64,000 nt of DNA from Verrucomicrobium sp. BvORR106 (GCF_000739655.1 NZ_BATR01000053.1:48262-112261), one strand, 5' to 3'; numbered from the stretch's first letter, positions 21,201-30,628 are shown. Notes: a model not told the origin generated them from the letters alone. Numbers and translations: made by a program.

Positions 21201-24200
21201 ACGGGCATTATACACCTTGTGAGCCAGGACAGTGCGACCATCGAAGGCGATTGCGTCTGAACGGATCTCCCGATCCAACAGGTCATACCATACCGTTTTG
21301 GGTGCCCCACCTGTGGACTGCACGCGCACATAGTGGACGGCTCGCGGTGGTGCACCCAACGTGGCCCCCGTGACTCGGCGGAAAAAGCTCCTTGTCTCCG
21401 TGCCATCCGCCCGAGTTTCTTTTTGAGGTCGCCCCAAGGCATCGTACTGCCAGGTGGTGGTGAGGCCATTGGGGCCCGTCTGGCTGAGCGTATTCCCCAG
21501 CAGCGGATCATAGACCTTCGACTCGGTATGCCCTTTGGCATTGGTGGTGGAGGCCAGGAACCGGCCGTCTGGAGTGTAAGTGGTGCTTGTGACGCGGGCG
21601 GCAGAGCCAGGGATGCTCAGAGTGCTGGTCAGGATATTACCGAACCCATCATGCGCGTAGTCCTTTTGCTGACGCAGTTCCCCAGCACCAGGCTCCACCA
21701 CTTCCTGCACCAGCAGTCCAGTGACAGGATGATACTGGAACGTGGCCACTCTGGAGGCACTCACGGTGCCGCTACTGCCCGGAATGGGGTTCGGGGCAGT
21801 CTTCGTCACTGTGCTGGTAGTGAGTCGGCCGAGGTGCCATTGGGTGGCCGAAGGTGAGTCCGCATAGAGGTTGACCACCTCCTCTGTCAAGAAGCTCCCG
21901 TCTGGTGCTGATGTGGTCGTGGTGCTGGCGAGCAGATTGCCAAAGGCATCATAGGAGGCTTTTCCATCGACAGGGCCTCCACGAGTAACCGAGCCACGCA
22001 ATGCAGTGGCGCTGGGCCGATTCACCTCATAGCTGTGGCTGGCACTCGTTGCCTCTGCGACAAAGTAGGTGTTCGGCTTTCCTGCCCGGGTCGTGGTGAG
22101 CAATTGCCAAGTGGTCGTACTCTCGCTGATCAGCGCACTTCCTCCTGCTTGGGCTGCCGACAATCGTTGCTCGGTTCGTTTAGGACGACCTGCCAACAGA
22201 GGGCTCGAGTTTTCGTATTCCGTCCGTGTGATGATCCCCGAAGTGGCGTCCGTGGAGACTACGGCTTGAAACCCCTGAAATCCCCGCCCAGTCATGTCCG
22301 CCCAAGCACCTTCGTAGCGGTAAGTAATGGTGTTGCTGCCCAATTGAGAAGCGTTGGCACCAGTGAAGGCATCGCCATCAACGCCGTTCCGCTGAGTGAC
22401 GGCGCTGACCACGCGCATGGGCATCTGGAGATCGTAGTAGGGATAGGCAAAGCTGTTGCCCCGAGTATAGACGCTGGAGTCTGTGAGAAGTTGATAGCTG
22501 AAGTTTGTCCTCTGCCCGTGGCCATAGTCCACGGCCTCCACCACAAGCGGGTCAAAGCCCTCCGCTTGGACGGACCAACAGCCATCGTTGCTCGAAAAGT
22601 AGAGAAAGTCCCCCTTGCCATCTCCATTAAAGTCACCTGTGACAAAGCGGCTCCCACCATCACGCTCCCGTTCAGCCCACGTCCCGGCGGCTGCGCCCTT
22701 GTCCACCTGGAAGGTGCCATCCCCTCGCGAGTAGGCGATGAAGTTTTTGTGAGGCGCAGCCGCGAAGTGTAGCACGTCGGAGAGGCCATCCCCATTGAAG
22801 TCCTCGGATACCAGGTGGTCACTGTTATCTCCAATATCCACCCCTGCGAACCCACCCGGGGTCTGCTGATAAGTAAAGGAACCGTCGCCTTTCGAGGTCA
22901 GCAGCCAACTGTCATCTGGGCTGGTTGACTGGTAGAAGATATCCGTGAGGCCGTCCCCGTTGTAATCCCCTCCCACCATGCAAGCGGAGGTGGAGTACTG
23001 CAGATTCGAAACGCCCATGCTGGCATGGTCTTTCATCTCGAATGAGCCGTCTCCCTTGGATAGTGCCAGCCAGTGAAACTGCCGGTCAGTGTAGTGTAGA
23101 TGCAATACATCCCCCCGCCCGTCGCCATTAAAATCTCCCGGGATGATCCAGGACCTGTTGGGAATACTCGAGACAGGTTTGTTCTCGAGCCCTGCCGGGT
23201 TCTCGATGCGTTGGAACGTGCCGTCTCCATTGGAGAGCGCCACGATCTGGTCCCCATTTCCTTGGAGTCGCAAGATGTCGGCTCGCCCATCCGCATTAAG
23301 GTCCATGGTGATCAGATCTGCCCAGTCAGTGGTAGCGTAGTCCAGATTCGTGATGCCACTGATTTGAGCTCCTGTTAGAACTCGGAAGGTGTTATCGTTC
23401 TCGGCCAATGCCAGGAAGTTTCCGGGGTTTTGATCTCCCCGGATGTGGAGGATGTCGGAGCGACCATCGCCATTGAAGTCAGCAATACGCACCCGGGAAT
23501 TCCCCGTCCATCCCGAGATGGGGTGCGCCACCAGTTCGGGGATAGGCTTGGTCAAGCCAAAGAGGCCTGCACCTGTCGCGAGCGCTTTCCAGTGGGAGCC
23601 ATGCTCATCCAACATCAGCAAATCGTGCTTGCCGTCCTTGTTGAAGTCGCCCGTGATCAGTGGCACCGGCGGCGATTGACCGATATCCTCGTTCTCAAGC
23701 TGACCATGCTCGTCGAGGATGGTGAAGCGCGAGCCAGCTGTCGCCTTCCACTGAAAACTGACAGGAGGAAGCTGAGAGCCGTCGGACAGCGTTTCTTGAA
23801 TGCTGAGGAGTTTGCTAAGATTGGAGATGGCGGCCTGCTCATAGACGAGCGAGTAACGCCTCACCATGGTGGATACTCCACCCTTCGTTGCCCGGGACTC
23901 CACGCTGCGCAGCCGTTTGAGGAAACGCATGGCATACCCTGCCATGTAACCACTTTTTGGATCGGGGCGGTCTTCATATTCAAAGACGATCGATTGGTTT
24001 GCCGTGAGGGCCTGCGTTGTATTCTGTGTGTATGCGATACTGGTGACAAGCAGTTCTCCCCTCTGCCGCCCGAGGACGTCGTAGCCAAACGTCATGCTGT
24101 TTCCGAGGGTGTCGCTGATTTTCTCCACCGCCCAAACCAATGCCGAAGGACAACTTTCGGGAGAGACGCGGGAACCGGAAGTCGTCCCGAACTCAAGGAT

Positions 24201-25502
24201 CAGCCCCGCCTTTGTTTCCACGACCCATCGTGCCGGGCCCGACCCTTGCTGTTGATAACTCCGAATGCGTGAGGAAGGATCAAACTCCAGACGATATTCG
24301 GTGCCATCTGCCCCATCCAGACCATTGATGGCAATCAACCGTTGACCGTCCAGGGCAAAACGATCATTGGTGCCGAAGGCAACACTCCCCTTGAAGCCAT
24401 CCTGAGCCGTGGAGGCTCCAACCCGTGAAATGGCACTCATGCCGCTCAAGCTGAATCCAAGCCCTAATGGGCCGTTGCCCCCCTGGCTGGTGTAGTTGAT
24501 GGATAGCTTGGGTTGCATGCCCGCAGTACCAGGCGAAACAACAATGGGAACGCTGACCTGTGCCGCCCCAGATTCAGACACGCCGCTCTCTACTGGAGAG
24601 TAACCAGATGAGATCCCCGAATGGTCAGGCACGATCGGAATCGTGCCGGAGGTGAAGCTCCAGTCCGCAGACTGCCCCCCAACAGTGAGGGTGAAACTTT
24701 GGGGCATTCCGGTTTCGGCGGGTGCAACGGCTTCCAGCCAGAGCACGTCTCCTGCTTTGACCGAGACACTGGAGAGAGATTGAAGCACTCCATTCACATA
24801 GAGTCTGGCACCTGCTGGAACAGAGGCCGACACTGTCCCTGCGAAACCACCCAATGTGATGGCATTGGATCGAACCGTCGTGCCCGTCAGCGCAATCTGA
24901 CCCGGTGTGAAAACGAAAGGTTCGATAGCGGGGCTGGTGACCGAGATGTCGTCGCGCGTGACCCTGAGCCGCATAAAGGCTGTGGATCGATCCGCCAATG
25001 ACTGAAGGTCTTGGTACTTTACCTGCCTCAGACCAGGAGTCAGGTTATCTCCCTCATCCTGAGTGGTGAGCGTTGACGGCGGCATCGATCCTGAAAAACC
25101 GAGCAGCGGGTCCGGTGACCAGTTCGCCAGATCTGTGGAAGTTTGGCAAATCACACCGAGCGCGGGGTCGTCGGTGCGGATCCAAGTGGTCAATGATGGA
25201 TGCCTCAAGGCAGGATCGGCCCCACCGGGCACGGCAAAGACGTAACAGGCTGAGGCGGGAGTGAATGACTTCGGGTCGGTTTTGCACGCATATTCCACCA
25301 GGTTGCAGATCCCATCATGGTCTGGATCCGCCCGATATCCCCAAATGGAAGCCTCAGAAGCAGTGCTTGCAGACACCACCAAGCCCCAATTTGTCGCAGT
25401 CCATTGCGTGTAAGGGTCAACAGTGGCTCCCACTGCGGGAATGCAGCAAAGAATTCCGGCAAGACAGATGGCGGACAGTGTGGAGGGGGATGCGGCACGC
25501 AT
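18231..25502 (-). CDS. Giant secreted SpvB/VCBS/RHS-repeat protein with unrecognised C-terminal tip
   Basis: The protein is about 2423 aa from ATG 25502, which opens a signal peptide (SAICLAGILCCIPAVGA). The frame stays open to 25829, so ATG 25547 is also possible. Order of parts: an N-terminal beta region; a SpvB/TcdB-type N-domain at about 300 onward (VPIVVSPGTAGMQPKLSINY); at least seven FG-GAP/VCBS blades at about 615-980, each with a D-x-N-x-DG-x-x-D core (GDFNKDGKHD, ADFNGDGRSD and others); a long YD/RHS shell at about 1170-2070 ending in the RHS hallmark RFLSPDP, then RYSYVLNNPLSMTDPSGF; a Gly/Ala-rich hydrophobic pre-tip; and an unrecognised final 140 or so residues. This combines the B and C parts of a Tc-toxin-like cage behind a Sec signal. 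Base composition is lower in GC than the neighbours, lowest at the tip. No immunity gene is evident downstream. Confidence 0.9.
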   Translation of the reverse strand: MRAASPSTLSAICLAGILCCIPAVGATVDPYTQWTATNWGLVVSASTASEASIWGYRADPDHDGICNLVEYACKTDPKSFTPASACYVFAVPGGADPALRHPSLTTWIRTDDPALGVICQTSTDLANWSPDPLLGFSGSMPPSTLTTQDEGDNLTPGLRQVKYQDLQSLADRSTAFMRLRVTRDDISVTSPAIEPFVFTPGQIALTGTTVRSNAITLGGFAGTVSASVPAGARLYVNGVLQSLSSVSVKAGDVLWLEAVAPAETGMPQSFTLTVGGQSADWSFTSGTIPIVPDHSGISSGYSPVESGVSESGAAQVSVPIVVSPGTAGMQPKLSINYTSQGGNGPLGLGFSLSGMSAISRVGASTAQDGFKGSVAFGTNDRFALDGQRLIAINGLDGADGTEYRLEFDPSSRIRSYQQQGSGPARWVVETKAGLILEFGTTSGSRVSPESCPSALVWAVEKISDTLGNSMTFGYDVLGRQRGELLVTSIAYTQNTTQALTANQSIVFEYEDRPDPKSGYMAGYAMRFLKRLRSVESRATKGGVSTMVRRYSLVYEQAAISNLSKLLSIQETLSDGSQLPPVSFQWKATAGSRFTILDEHGQLENEDIGQSPPVPLITGDFNKDGKHDLLMLDEHGSHWKALATGAGLFGLTKPIPELVAHPISGWTGNSRVRIADFNGDGRSDILHIRGDQNPGNFLALAENDNTFRVLTGAQISGITNLDYATTDWADLITMDLNADGRADILRLQGNGDQIVALSNGDGTFQRIENPAGLENKPVSSIPNRSWIIPGDFNGDGRGDVLHLHYTDRQFHWLALSKGDGSFEMKDHASMGVSNLQYSTSACMVGGDYNGDGLTDIFYQSTSPDDSWLLTSKGDGSFTYQQTPGGFAGVDIGDNSDHLVSEDFNGDGLSDVLHFAAAPHKNFIAYSRGDGTFQVDKGAAAGTWAERERDGGSRFVTGDFNGDGKGDFLYFSSNDGCWSVQAEGFDPLVVEAVDYGHGQRTNFSYQLLTDSSVYTRGNSFAYPYYDLQMPMRVVSAVTQRNGVDGDAFTGANASQLGSNTITYRYEGAWADMTGRGFQGFQAVVSTDATSGIITRTEYENSSPLLAGRPKRTEQRLSAAQAGGSALISESTTTWQLLTTTRAGKPNTYFVAEATSASHSYEVNRPSATALRGSVTRGGPVDGKASYDAFGNLLASTTTTSAPDGSFLTEEVVNLYADSPSATQWHLGRLTTSTVTKTAPNPIPGSSGTVSASRVATFQYHPVTGLLVQEVVEPGAGELRQQKDYAHDGFGNILTSTLSIPGSAARVTSTTYTPDGRFLASTTNAKGHTESKVYDPLLGNTLSQTGPNGLTTTWQYDALGRPQKETRADGTETRSFFRRVTGATLGAPPRAVHYVRVQSTGGAPKTVWYDLLDREIRSDAIAFDGRTVLAHKVYNARGEVSHASHPAFLGETPLYSVMEYDAVGRQTLQTDPGNRVSKTTYDGLTVTLERTAGTATASYFQKTSTRVNAMGWTVASTQHLGALGKTVTRSYDPYGSIRFVRDPAGNTTELRYDHRGNKVWMSEPNSGISTYSYNGFGELTHQTNAAGQIVEMQYDVLGRLVARIEPEGGATFEYDTAAQGIGQLARESTSGFQRQHYYDVLARPVAATESHGSQVFATSKQYDPIGRPATITYPSGFAVRQSYNSLGHLEQVQHASNASLVYWRALTVNARGQVTQEAQGNGVVTSRTFDPETGLVEAITAGRTVAGDVQKLEFDFDFVGNLSARRDLRYAAPFAEQFQYDTLNRLTQVATTASTPVTAAYDDLGNLLQRSDVGHLEYGGGGSGPHAVTAVSQSTTGLNKLCSYDLKGNRTIDGATSLDYSSFNKPLRIRKGEESLRFDYGTDRALYRQTLYRKTSSGKLHQTVRDYVGGLYEREVTSEGLVRHIHYVAGGGGVTAIHTEARTTSATAPKTRYIHKDHLGSVDAITDSSGGVVERQSFDAWGRPRTLTFANNAWAVTYPTPPEPGAEETHRGFTGHEMLHAMSLVHMGGRVYDPLTARFLSPDPFVQSPDNLQNLNRYSYVLNNPLSMTDPSGFFFKSIGKFLKNNWKTIAAVGIGIVTAGMGVWGAAILAGQSVSLGTAFSAIAGAGGFGLTSFGAAVAGASFGFGTAFSGTLLAGGSVGDAMRAGLKSGAISGIAAFGAFQVGEVLGHATTAQNYLAKVVAHGVVSGGASELGGGSFTHGFLAAGFTAGLSPLTNQANLGVAAKTVLSALVGGTASVVGGGKFANGAISGACIQLFNEGQGNGNNIEKVKEIASTAKEVHEGVDNLNQLDIELSSKTGKPTLVSQKLRVLLDRADPLMRSVDLHSNGAEFFETPNLINAIEVGGVFSKHLSAGMFFGEQGVKGANWLGVQAFGQDSMDDFWLGVGDSSVGRGIGWTARQLERTW

Positions 25503-26098
25503 AGCTTCTGAATGCGAAGGCTTCTGGTTTGCTCCGTACGGAGGCATACCTCTGCGCGCGTTTTTCGATGCGGCAATCGAAAATTTTGGCACATATGTGC
25601 CTGAAAACGTTCGCTGGGTCTTTGGATGCAAATGAGCCTCGGCGGCAAAGTGTTGGGCGCGGTCGCAGCTCGCCACGCCAGCTTGTCCGGGATAGTTCAA
25701 ACTTTGCCTGTCACTAACAAGCTCTACAGCAGGGACTTGGCATCCCAGTGCTGCAATCTTTTCATCGCCAGCATCCCATGGCTGAGAAGTCGGCCAGCGA
25801 TTCCAATTCAGAATCGATAAACGCGACATCGCCCCGGAGATGAAACCCTACCCAAGGTTCAGTGCCAGCCGATGCGAGATACAGTGTTCGCTCGAACTCC
25901 CGGCTCCATCCCCAATCACGCGGCGCATGAGGACAAACTTTGGCGGAAAGGTGTTGCAGCAACGCGTGGACGGCCGGTGTCCAGGGACCGACGGGACGTC
26001 GGACTCGGCTGCCGAATCGCGTCACGGTGGATACGCTGCCGGACGCGGACTCTCCCTCTCCTTAGATCGCGTCCGGTGTTTGACATCCCTGCGTTTTC
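25503..26098. other. 596-nt stretch without a convincing gene
   Basis: This region lies upstream of the RHS gene and downstream of the pyruvyl-transferase-like gene. The RHS frame stays open to 25829 but has no family-like sequence there. A minus-strand frame at 25762-26025 (87 codons) has no recognisable motif. Two imperfect direct copies of GGCGGCAAAGTGTTG occur near 25636 and 25942. It probably contains the RHS promoter, but I see no clear -35/-10 pair. Confidence 0.45.
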
Positions 26099-27388
26099 CT
26101 ACGCCTCGATCGCCTTCTTCACCACTTGCATGGTGGCGGCCTGGCGCTCGTGGACGAAGTCCATGGCCTTCTTCACCTTGGCTTGGGCGGCGGGATAGTC
26201 GCTGTTGATAGTCAGCAGGGTGTCCACCGTCTTGCCCGCGGGCGTGGAGTCGAGCTCGAGGAGCCATTCGGAGAGGCCGATGTCCTTGAACATCCAGCAC
26301 TTGGGACTGTGGAACTCTGAGTACGTGTGAATGATCGGCGTGCCATTGGCCAGCGCGATGATGGGCGAGTGCGGCTCGTGGCACACGACCGTATGGGCAC
26401 GGGCGAAGACGGAGGCCGCTTCGTCCGCATTCCAGAAAGTGTCCAGATTCACCACATGCTTTTGAATGTCTGCCGGGAGCAGGTCATAGATGAGGCGCTT
26501 GTTGTGCACCATCTCCTTCTTCACCTCGGGCGAGATCAACACCTTGTACCCGGTGCGTTGGACCCACAGCGTCACGAGTTCGCGGTAAACACCGGCGCGG
26601 CGTTCGTCGTCGGCCACCTGTTCCGGAGTGGGGTGCAGGGGATTCAGCGGCGGATTGTGCACCCCGGGGTGCTTGGCAGTGTGCGTGCGCAGTTGCAGGG
26701 TGATGAACTTGCGGTCTTCCAGGCCAGCTTGTTTCATGAACGCCAGAGCCTTTTCATCATCGCGCACATCAATGCCGAAGCAGCCGTCTGGGGCAAACTC
26801 CAGCACCGGCGTTTTGACCCCGGCGGTCTGCAGGATTTCCAGGGTCCTGCCTTCGCGGCAATAGACAAAGGCGGCGTTGTTCAGCAGTTCGATCCGCTCG
26901 GCCGCCTTTTCGCCCTGCACGAAGTCGGGGAAGTATGATTGACCGTAGAGACCGTAGGGCTTTCCAATCTTCCGGCAGTAGCTCATGAACGAAGTGTCCG
27001 TGCCCATGCCGGAGTTGTGGATGGCCACGTCCGCGCGTTTGAAGGCTTCGACCAGCGCCTCACCCTTCTTGTCCTGCTTGGTCAGATTGCCTTGCAGGAT
27101 CTCCACTTTGGGAAAGCGGCGGCGCAGCATGGCTTCGACGCGGCCATCCAGCTTGGAGGCCCAGAGGATGACGTGCGCCTCGGGGAGGTGTTGCTCAAGA
27201 ATGCGCAACGTGCCCGGGGTGTGACCGATGTCGCCAATGTTCACCGTGTCCCACGCGGACTTCAGCAGGACGGTCTTGCCCTTGCCGGCATCCTGCCCGA
27301 ATGCGGGCAGGGAAGCGGCTCCCAGAGCCAGGCCGGCTTGGGAGAGGAAGGTGCGTCGGGTCTGCGTGGGAGCTGCTGGGGAGGACAT
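26099..27388 (-). CDS. Tat-signal polysaccharide pyruvyl transferase-like protein
   Basis: The protein is 429 aa from ATG 27388. The N-terminus carries a twin-arginine signal, TRRTFLSQAGLALGAASLPAFG (R11, R12), which decides the start; the frame extends to 27466 without family sequence. The body resembles the polysaccharide pyruvyl transferase (CsaB/WcaK-like) fold: an early NIGDIGHTPG segment, HNSGMGTD, GKPYGLYGQSYFP, and a C-terminal half with AHTVVCHEPHSPIIALANGTPII, the usual position of the nucleotide or sugar site. Known members add pyruvate from PEP to sugars in the cytoplasm. An exported version would lack obvious access to PEP, so the activity may differ. It is followed on the genomic map by a phosphatase/glucoamylase pair transcribed in the same direction, 93 nt away. 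Confidence 0.82.
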   Translation of the reverse strand: MSSPAAPTQTRRTFLSQAGLALGAASLPAFGQDAGKGKTVLLKSAWDTVNIGDIGHTPGTLRILEQHLPEAHVILWASKLDGRVEAMLRRRFPKVEILQGNLTKQDKKGEALVEAFKRADVAIHNSGMGTDTSFMSYCRKIGKPYGLYGQSYFPDFVQGEKAAERIELLNNAAFVYCREGRTLEILQTAGVKTPVLEFAPDGCFGIDVRDDEKALAFMKQAGLEDRKFITLQLRTHTAKHPGVHNPPLNPLHPTPEQVADDERRAGVYRELVTLWVQRTGYKVLISPEVKKEMVHNKRLIYDLLPADIQKHVVNLDTFWNADEAASVFARAHTVVCHEPHSPIIALANGTPIIHTYSEFHSPKCWMFKDIGLSEWLLELDSTPAGKTVDTLLTINSDYPAAQAKVKKAMDFVHERQAATMQVVKKAIEA

Positions 27389-27481
27389 GAAGAAAGGGGC
27401 GAAACGGGAAGAATGTAACGGCTTCACCCGCCCGGGCAAGGCTTCCATGCTTTGGCGGCGATCCAAATCTGGCCGGAGGGA

Positions 27482-28177
27482 TCACATCTGACGGTTCTGA
27501 TCCGTCCCCGCCCACCAGCCAGAGAGGCGGTCCCCTGGGAACGGGGGAATGGCCAGCCCTGCGGATTCATAGTGAGAGGTGTCGTTGAAGAGTGTGAGCC
27601 GGGCGCGAACGGGGCTCTTGAAATCCACAATGTTCAGCGCGGCAGGACTCTGGTCCAGATTGTCCCGGTAGCGCCGTGGGTCGAAGCCAAGAAGGGAGCT
27701 GAGCAGCAGGCGGATGGTGGCCTTGTGGGAGACGATCGCCACATTCCCTGAAGGATGCGCATGCAGGATGTCCATGAGGGCGGGCAGGGAGCGGGCGGTG
27801 ACGGCCAGGCCGCTCTCTCCGCCGGGAGGAGCAAAGGTGAAGGGATCCTCCTCCCACGCCGCCGCCTCTTCGGGGTACTTTGCCTCCACTTCAGGGCGGG
27901 TCATCTCCTCCCAGTGACCGTGCGAGATCTCGCGAAGACCATCCCGAGGCTGCACCTCCAGTCCATGGGGCTGGGCCAGGATGCGGGCGGTCTCCATCGT
28001 TCGGTCCAGGGGCGAGGCATAGACGGCAGTGAGGTTTTCATCAGCCAGCCGGATGGAGAGCCGGCGGGCCTGCTCCCGCCCCTGGTCCGAGAGGGGAACA
28101 TTGATGGAGCCGGCAAATCGGTCCTCGGCCGTGAGGATCGTGGCACCGTGGCGAATGAGAAAAATGCGGGTGTTCAT
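27482..28177 (-). CDS. Histidine phosphatase family protein (phosphoglycerate mutase-like)
   Basis: The protein is 231 aa. The signature RHG appears near the N-terminus (IFLIRHGATILTAEDRFAGS), with the partner Arg in SPLDRTMETA, Glu in GLREISHGHWE and the second catalytic His in VAIVSHKATIRLLL. This is the complete histidine phosphatase set, in the arrangement of cofactor-independent phosphatases such as CobC or broad-specificity PhoE-like enzymes. There is no signal peptide. The substrate is unknown. It starts 36 nt after the glucoamylase stop and is probably in the same operon, so a phosphorylated sugar or glycerate substrate is plausible but not shown. Confidence 0.9.
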   Translation of the reverse strand: MNTRIFLIRHGATILTAEDRFAGSINVPLSDQGREQARRLSIRLADENLTAVYASPLDRTMETARILAQPHGLEVQPRDGLREISHGHWEEMTRPEVEAKYPEEAAAWEEDPFTFAPPGGESGLAVTARSLPALMDILHAHPSGNVAIVSHKATIRLLLSSLLGFDPRRYRDNLDQSPAALNIVDFKSPVRARLTLFNDTSHYESAGLAIPPFPGDRLSGWWAGTDQNRQM

Positions 28178-28213
28178 GGAGAAAAGGGAGGAGGGAAAGT
28201 TGTCAGGCAGAAA

Positions 28214-30628
28214 TCAGACCACTTCCACACGGCTATTGTGCCCTTCCCAATGGTTGGAAGCCAGCCAGTAGAACGTGAACTCTGCTGCTCCACCGACAGG
28301 CAACGCCGTGGTGGGCAGATCCACATACCACAAGCCCAGGGCTTCGTTGCGTGTCGTTTCCGTCTCTTGAGTGGACTGCCAGCCGTCCAACGACCACACC
28401 ACTCTGGCACCGGCATTAAGCACGATGCGAAGTGTCTTGCCGTCATGCATGTGCCGCAGCGGATGGCGGAAACTCCAGATCTCATGCGTGCCGTGGGTGC
28501 GTCGGATGGCGTAACGGTCTCGAACCGGAGGCAGGAGGTCAAAGCAGACGCCGTCATTGCGGCTGCGGACGAGCGAGACGTACTCCGCATGAGACCAGCA
28601 GAGAGGCATGGCCGCACCGGTGGGGCCGCCGGGGCGCAGGTGCTCGCCCAACGGGGCGTCGTCCCAGAGTTGCTCGCTGATCATACCGCCGTCATTGGCA
28701 AACTCTTCCATGGCCTTGATATAGGGCATGGGGTCACGTCCCGCCGCGAGTTCGTAGTGGCCGCGTTCTCCCGTGAGAATGGGCCAGGATCGGCCCACGC
28801 CGCCGCCATCAAAGGGGCCGCCATCCGACTTTTGCCCGTAGCCGTCGTGGTTGTACCGTCGCCAGCCGGGTCCCTGAGGCAGATCGCGCTTGATGACACC
28901 ATCGATGACCTCCAGTGACTCAAGGATGACCGGATCATCGGCGGGGCGGATGCCCAGTCGCACGAGGTGGAGGAAATCACCTCCCACCACGTTCCGGGCC
29001 GGGTGATAGCCACCGCCATTGGCCACCAGCAGCACGAGCGAGTCGGGATCAGGATGGGGATCAGGAGCCAACGGGTCCGCAGGCGTGATGCGGACATAGT
29101 GGCGGGATCGCCCCGGCACCAGATCGCCCCGCGTGGTGACGGTCCACTCCTCCAGATGGTCAGACAGCCAGTCGGCATAGGCGAGGATGAACTCGGAGGT
29201 GTCGCCAAGGTCACGTTCCTGGGCAAATTCAGCCGCAGCCACCAGGCCGGCGATCACTGTCGCCAGCGTGGAGGGGGAGTATCCCGCATTCTCCTCCCAG
29301 CGCTCCTGCATGGTGACGGGACCATTCTGAATGAGATGACCGGCGGCGTGGCGGATCATCTTCCACGGGTCAAACAGGCCGAGTCCGTTGCCTTTGTGCT
29401 TTAACCTCCAGGCCAGCAGGATGGGCGCGGCCACCTCATCCATCTGCATGCCCGGCCAGTAGGCGTTGCCATTGATCCAGGAGTTCTGCGGGAAACTGCC
29501 ATCTTTCCCCTGGATGGTGCTCAGCCAGATCAGGGCGCGCAGCGGCGTGCTGTGTTGCCCGGTGGCCAGCAGCGCGCTGGCGCTTTGCACGAGGTCACGT
29601 GTCCATACCAGATGATAGCCGCCGAGGTCATCGTCTCCTTTGGATTCGCCCCAAGGGATGCTCATGGAGGCCACCAGCGCCCCCTGGAAGATCTTGTCTT
29701 CATGAGAGAGCAGGATGCACCGGCTCAGGCGGTACATGCTGCCCTGATCTGCGGTGTTGTGGCTGAAGTCATACTTGGGATCGATCACCGCCCGCTGCCA
29801 CTGCTTCACATAGCCTTCCCGATGGATCTCAAAGGGGGTGGCCAGGGATTGCAGCAGCTTGGCTGCCGTGCTCTGGCAACTGCCGCCTACGCCGACCGCG
29901 ATGGTGAATTCGCCACTGTCCGTAAGCCTAATTTCACCCGTGAGCGCAATGTTGCCGTGCTCCGCCGCACGGAACTGCCAGTCCATCTGGAAGTTGTCGG
30001 ACAAGTCCTGCCAGCCATCGCTGGCTCCGGCGAATCCCACCGAGCGCTTGGAAAAGCCCGTGCTGCATCCCAGCAGCAGATGCGTGCCTGCTCTCTCCGC
30101 ATGCAGCAACTCCGCACCACCCAGGTCGCAGCACCAGCCCGAGTTCCCCTCTCCGCGACCCGCAATGTGCGGTGCCAGCAACACATAGAGCCGCAGCTTC
30201 CCTTTCAGCGCTTTATCCTTCACCTCCAGCCGAACCTGCATGAGCAGCACGGAGCGATGTGGGTCCGTGAGGATCTGCTTCACCAGCCGGTAGCGTCCAT
30301 CTGGAGCCGTGTTGATGATCTGGTAGAACGGGCAGTCTTTCTCCGGGTAGCTGATCTCGTGGCTCAGATCGCGCTTTTCCTCATGAAAGAACGTTTCGCC
30401 GTCAGTGATGAGAAGCTGGCAGTCCCGGGTGTTCGGCTGATCCACATGGGGATAGTAGATCTCATTGATGATGCCGTGGCTCAGGGTGAACCACACCCGG
30501 CAGCTCGTGTGGTAAGACGTGCCCAGGCCCTCCTTCGCGCTGGAGGTCCAGCGGGGTGGGATGCCCGGCGCGCCAAAGACGGTGCTGGCTGTGCCGGCGT
30601 CTGGCTGAGAGGAGGGATGAGGATTCAT
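28214..30628 (-). CDS. GH15 glucoamylase/glucodextranase-like glycoside hydrolase
   Basis: The protein is 804 aa. An N-terminal beta-sandwich domain of the bacterial glucoamylase type (about 30-285, with YHTSCRVWFTLSHGIINEIYYP) precedes an (alpha/alpha)6 catalytic domain. Conserved segments are VWTRDLVQSA (341-350), GSFPQNSWINGN (377-388), the general-acid stretch QERWEENAGYSPST (441 onward) and the second catalytic Glu in ISEQLWDD (E652). The last 90 or so residues form a C-terminal beta domain. It hydrolyses alpha-glucosidic bonds from non-reducing ends, releasing glucose. No signal peptide is seen, so it may act on intracellular glycogen or imported maltodextrin. Its stop is 36 nt before the phosphatase gene. 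The family is certain; the exact linkage preference is not. Confidence 0.93.
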   Translation of the reverse strand: MNPHPSSQPDAGTASTVFGAPGIPPRWTSSAKEGLGTSYHTSCRVWFTLSHGIINEIYYPHVDQPNTRDCQLLITDGETFFHEEKRDLSHEISYPEKDCPFYQIINTAPDGRYRLVKQILTDPHRSVLLMQVRLEVKDKALKGKLRLYVLLAPHIAGRGEGNSGWCCDLGGAELLHAERAGTHLLLGCSTGFSKRSVGFAGASDGWQDLSDNFQMDWQFRAAEHGNIALTGEIRLTDSGEFTIAVGVGGSCQSTAAKLLQSLATPFEIHREGYVKQWQRAVIDPKYDFSHNTADQGSMYRLSRCILLSHEDKIFQGALVASMSIPWGESKGDDDLGGYHLVWTRDLVQSASALLATGQHSTPLRALIWLSTIQGKDGSFPQNSWINGNAYWPGMQMDEVAAPILLAWRLKHKGNGLGLFDPWKMIRHAAGHLIQNGPVTMQERWEENAGYSPSTLATVIAGLVAAAEFAQERDLGDTSEFILAYADWLSDHLEEWTVTTRGDLVPGRSRHYVRITPADPLAPDPHPDPDSLVLLVANGGGYHPARNVVGGDFLHLVRLGIRPADDPVILESLEVIDGVIKRDLPQGPGWRRYNHDGYGQKSDGGPFDGGGVGRSWPILTGERGHYELAAGRDPMPYIKAMEEFANDGGMISEQLWDDAPLGEHLRPGGPTGAAMPLCWSHAEYVSLVRSRNDGVCFDLLPPVRDRYAIRRTHGTHEIWSFRHPLRHMHDGKTLRIVLNAGARVVWSLDGWQSTQETETTRNEALGLWYVDLPTTALPVGGAAEFTFYWLASNHWEGHNSRVEVV

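Noticed and set aside
25503..25829. Longer RHS protein starting at 25829
   Set aside because: The extra N-terminal sequence has no family features and would bury the signal peptide that starts at 25502.
27755..28918. 387-codon open frame on the plus strand
   Set aside because: It runs antisense through both the phosphatase and glucoamylase genes, which have complete catalytic motifs.
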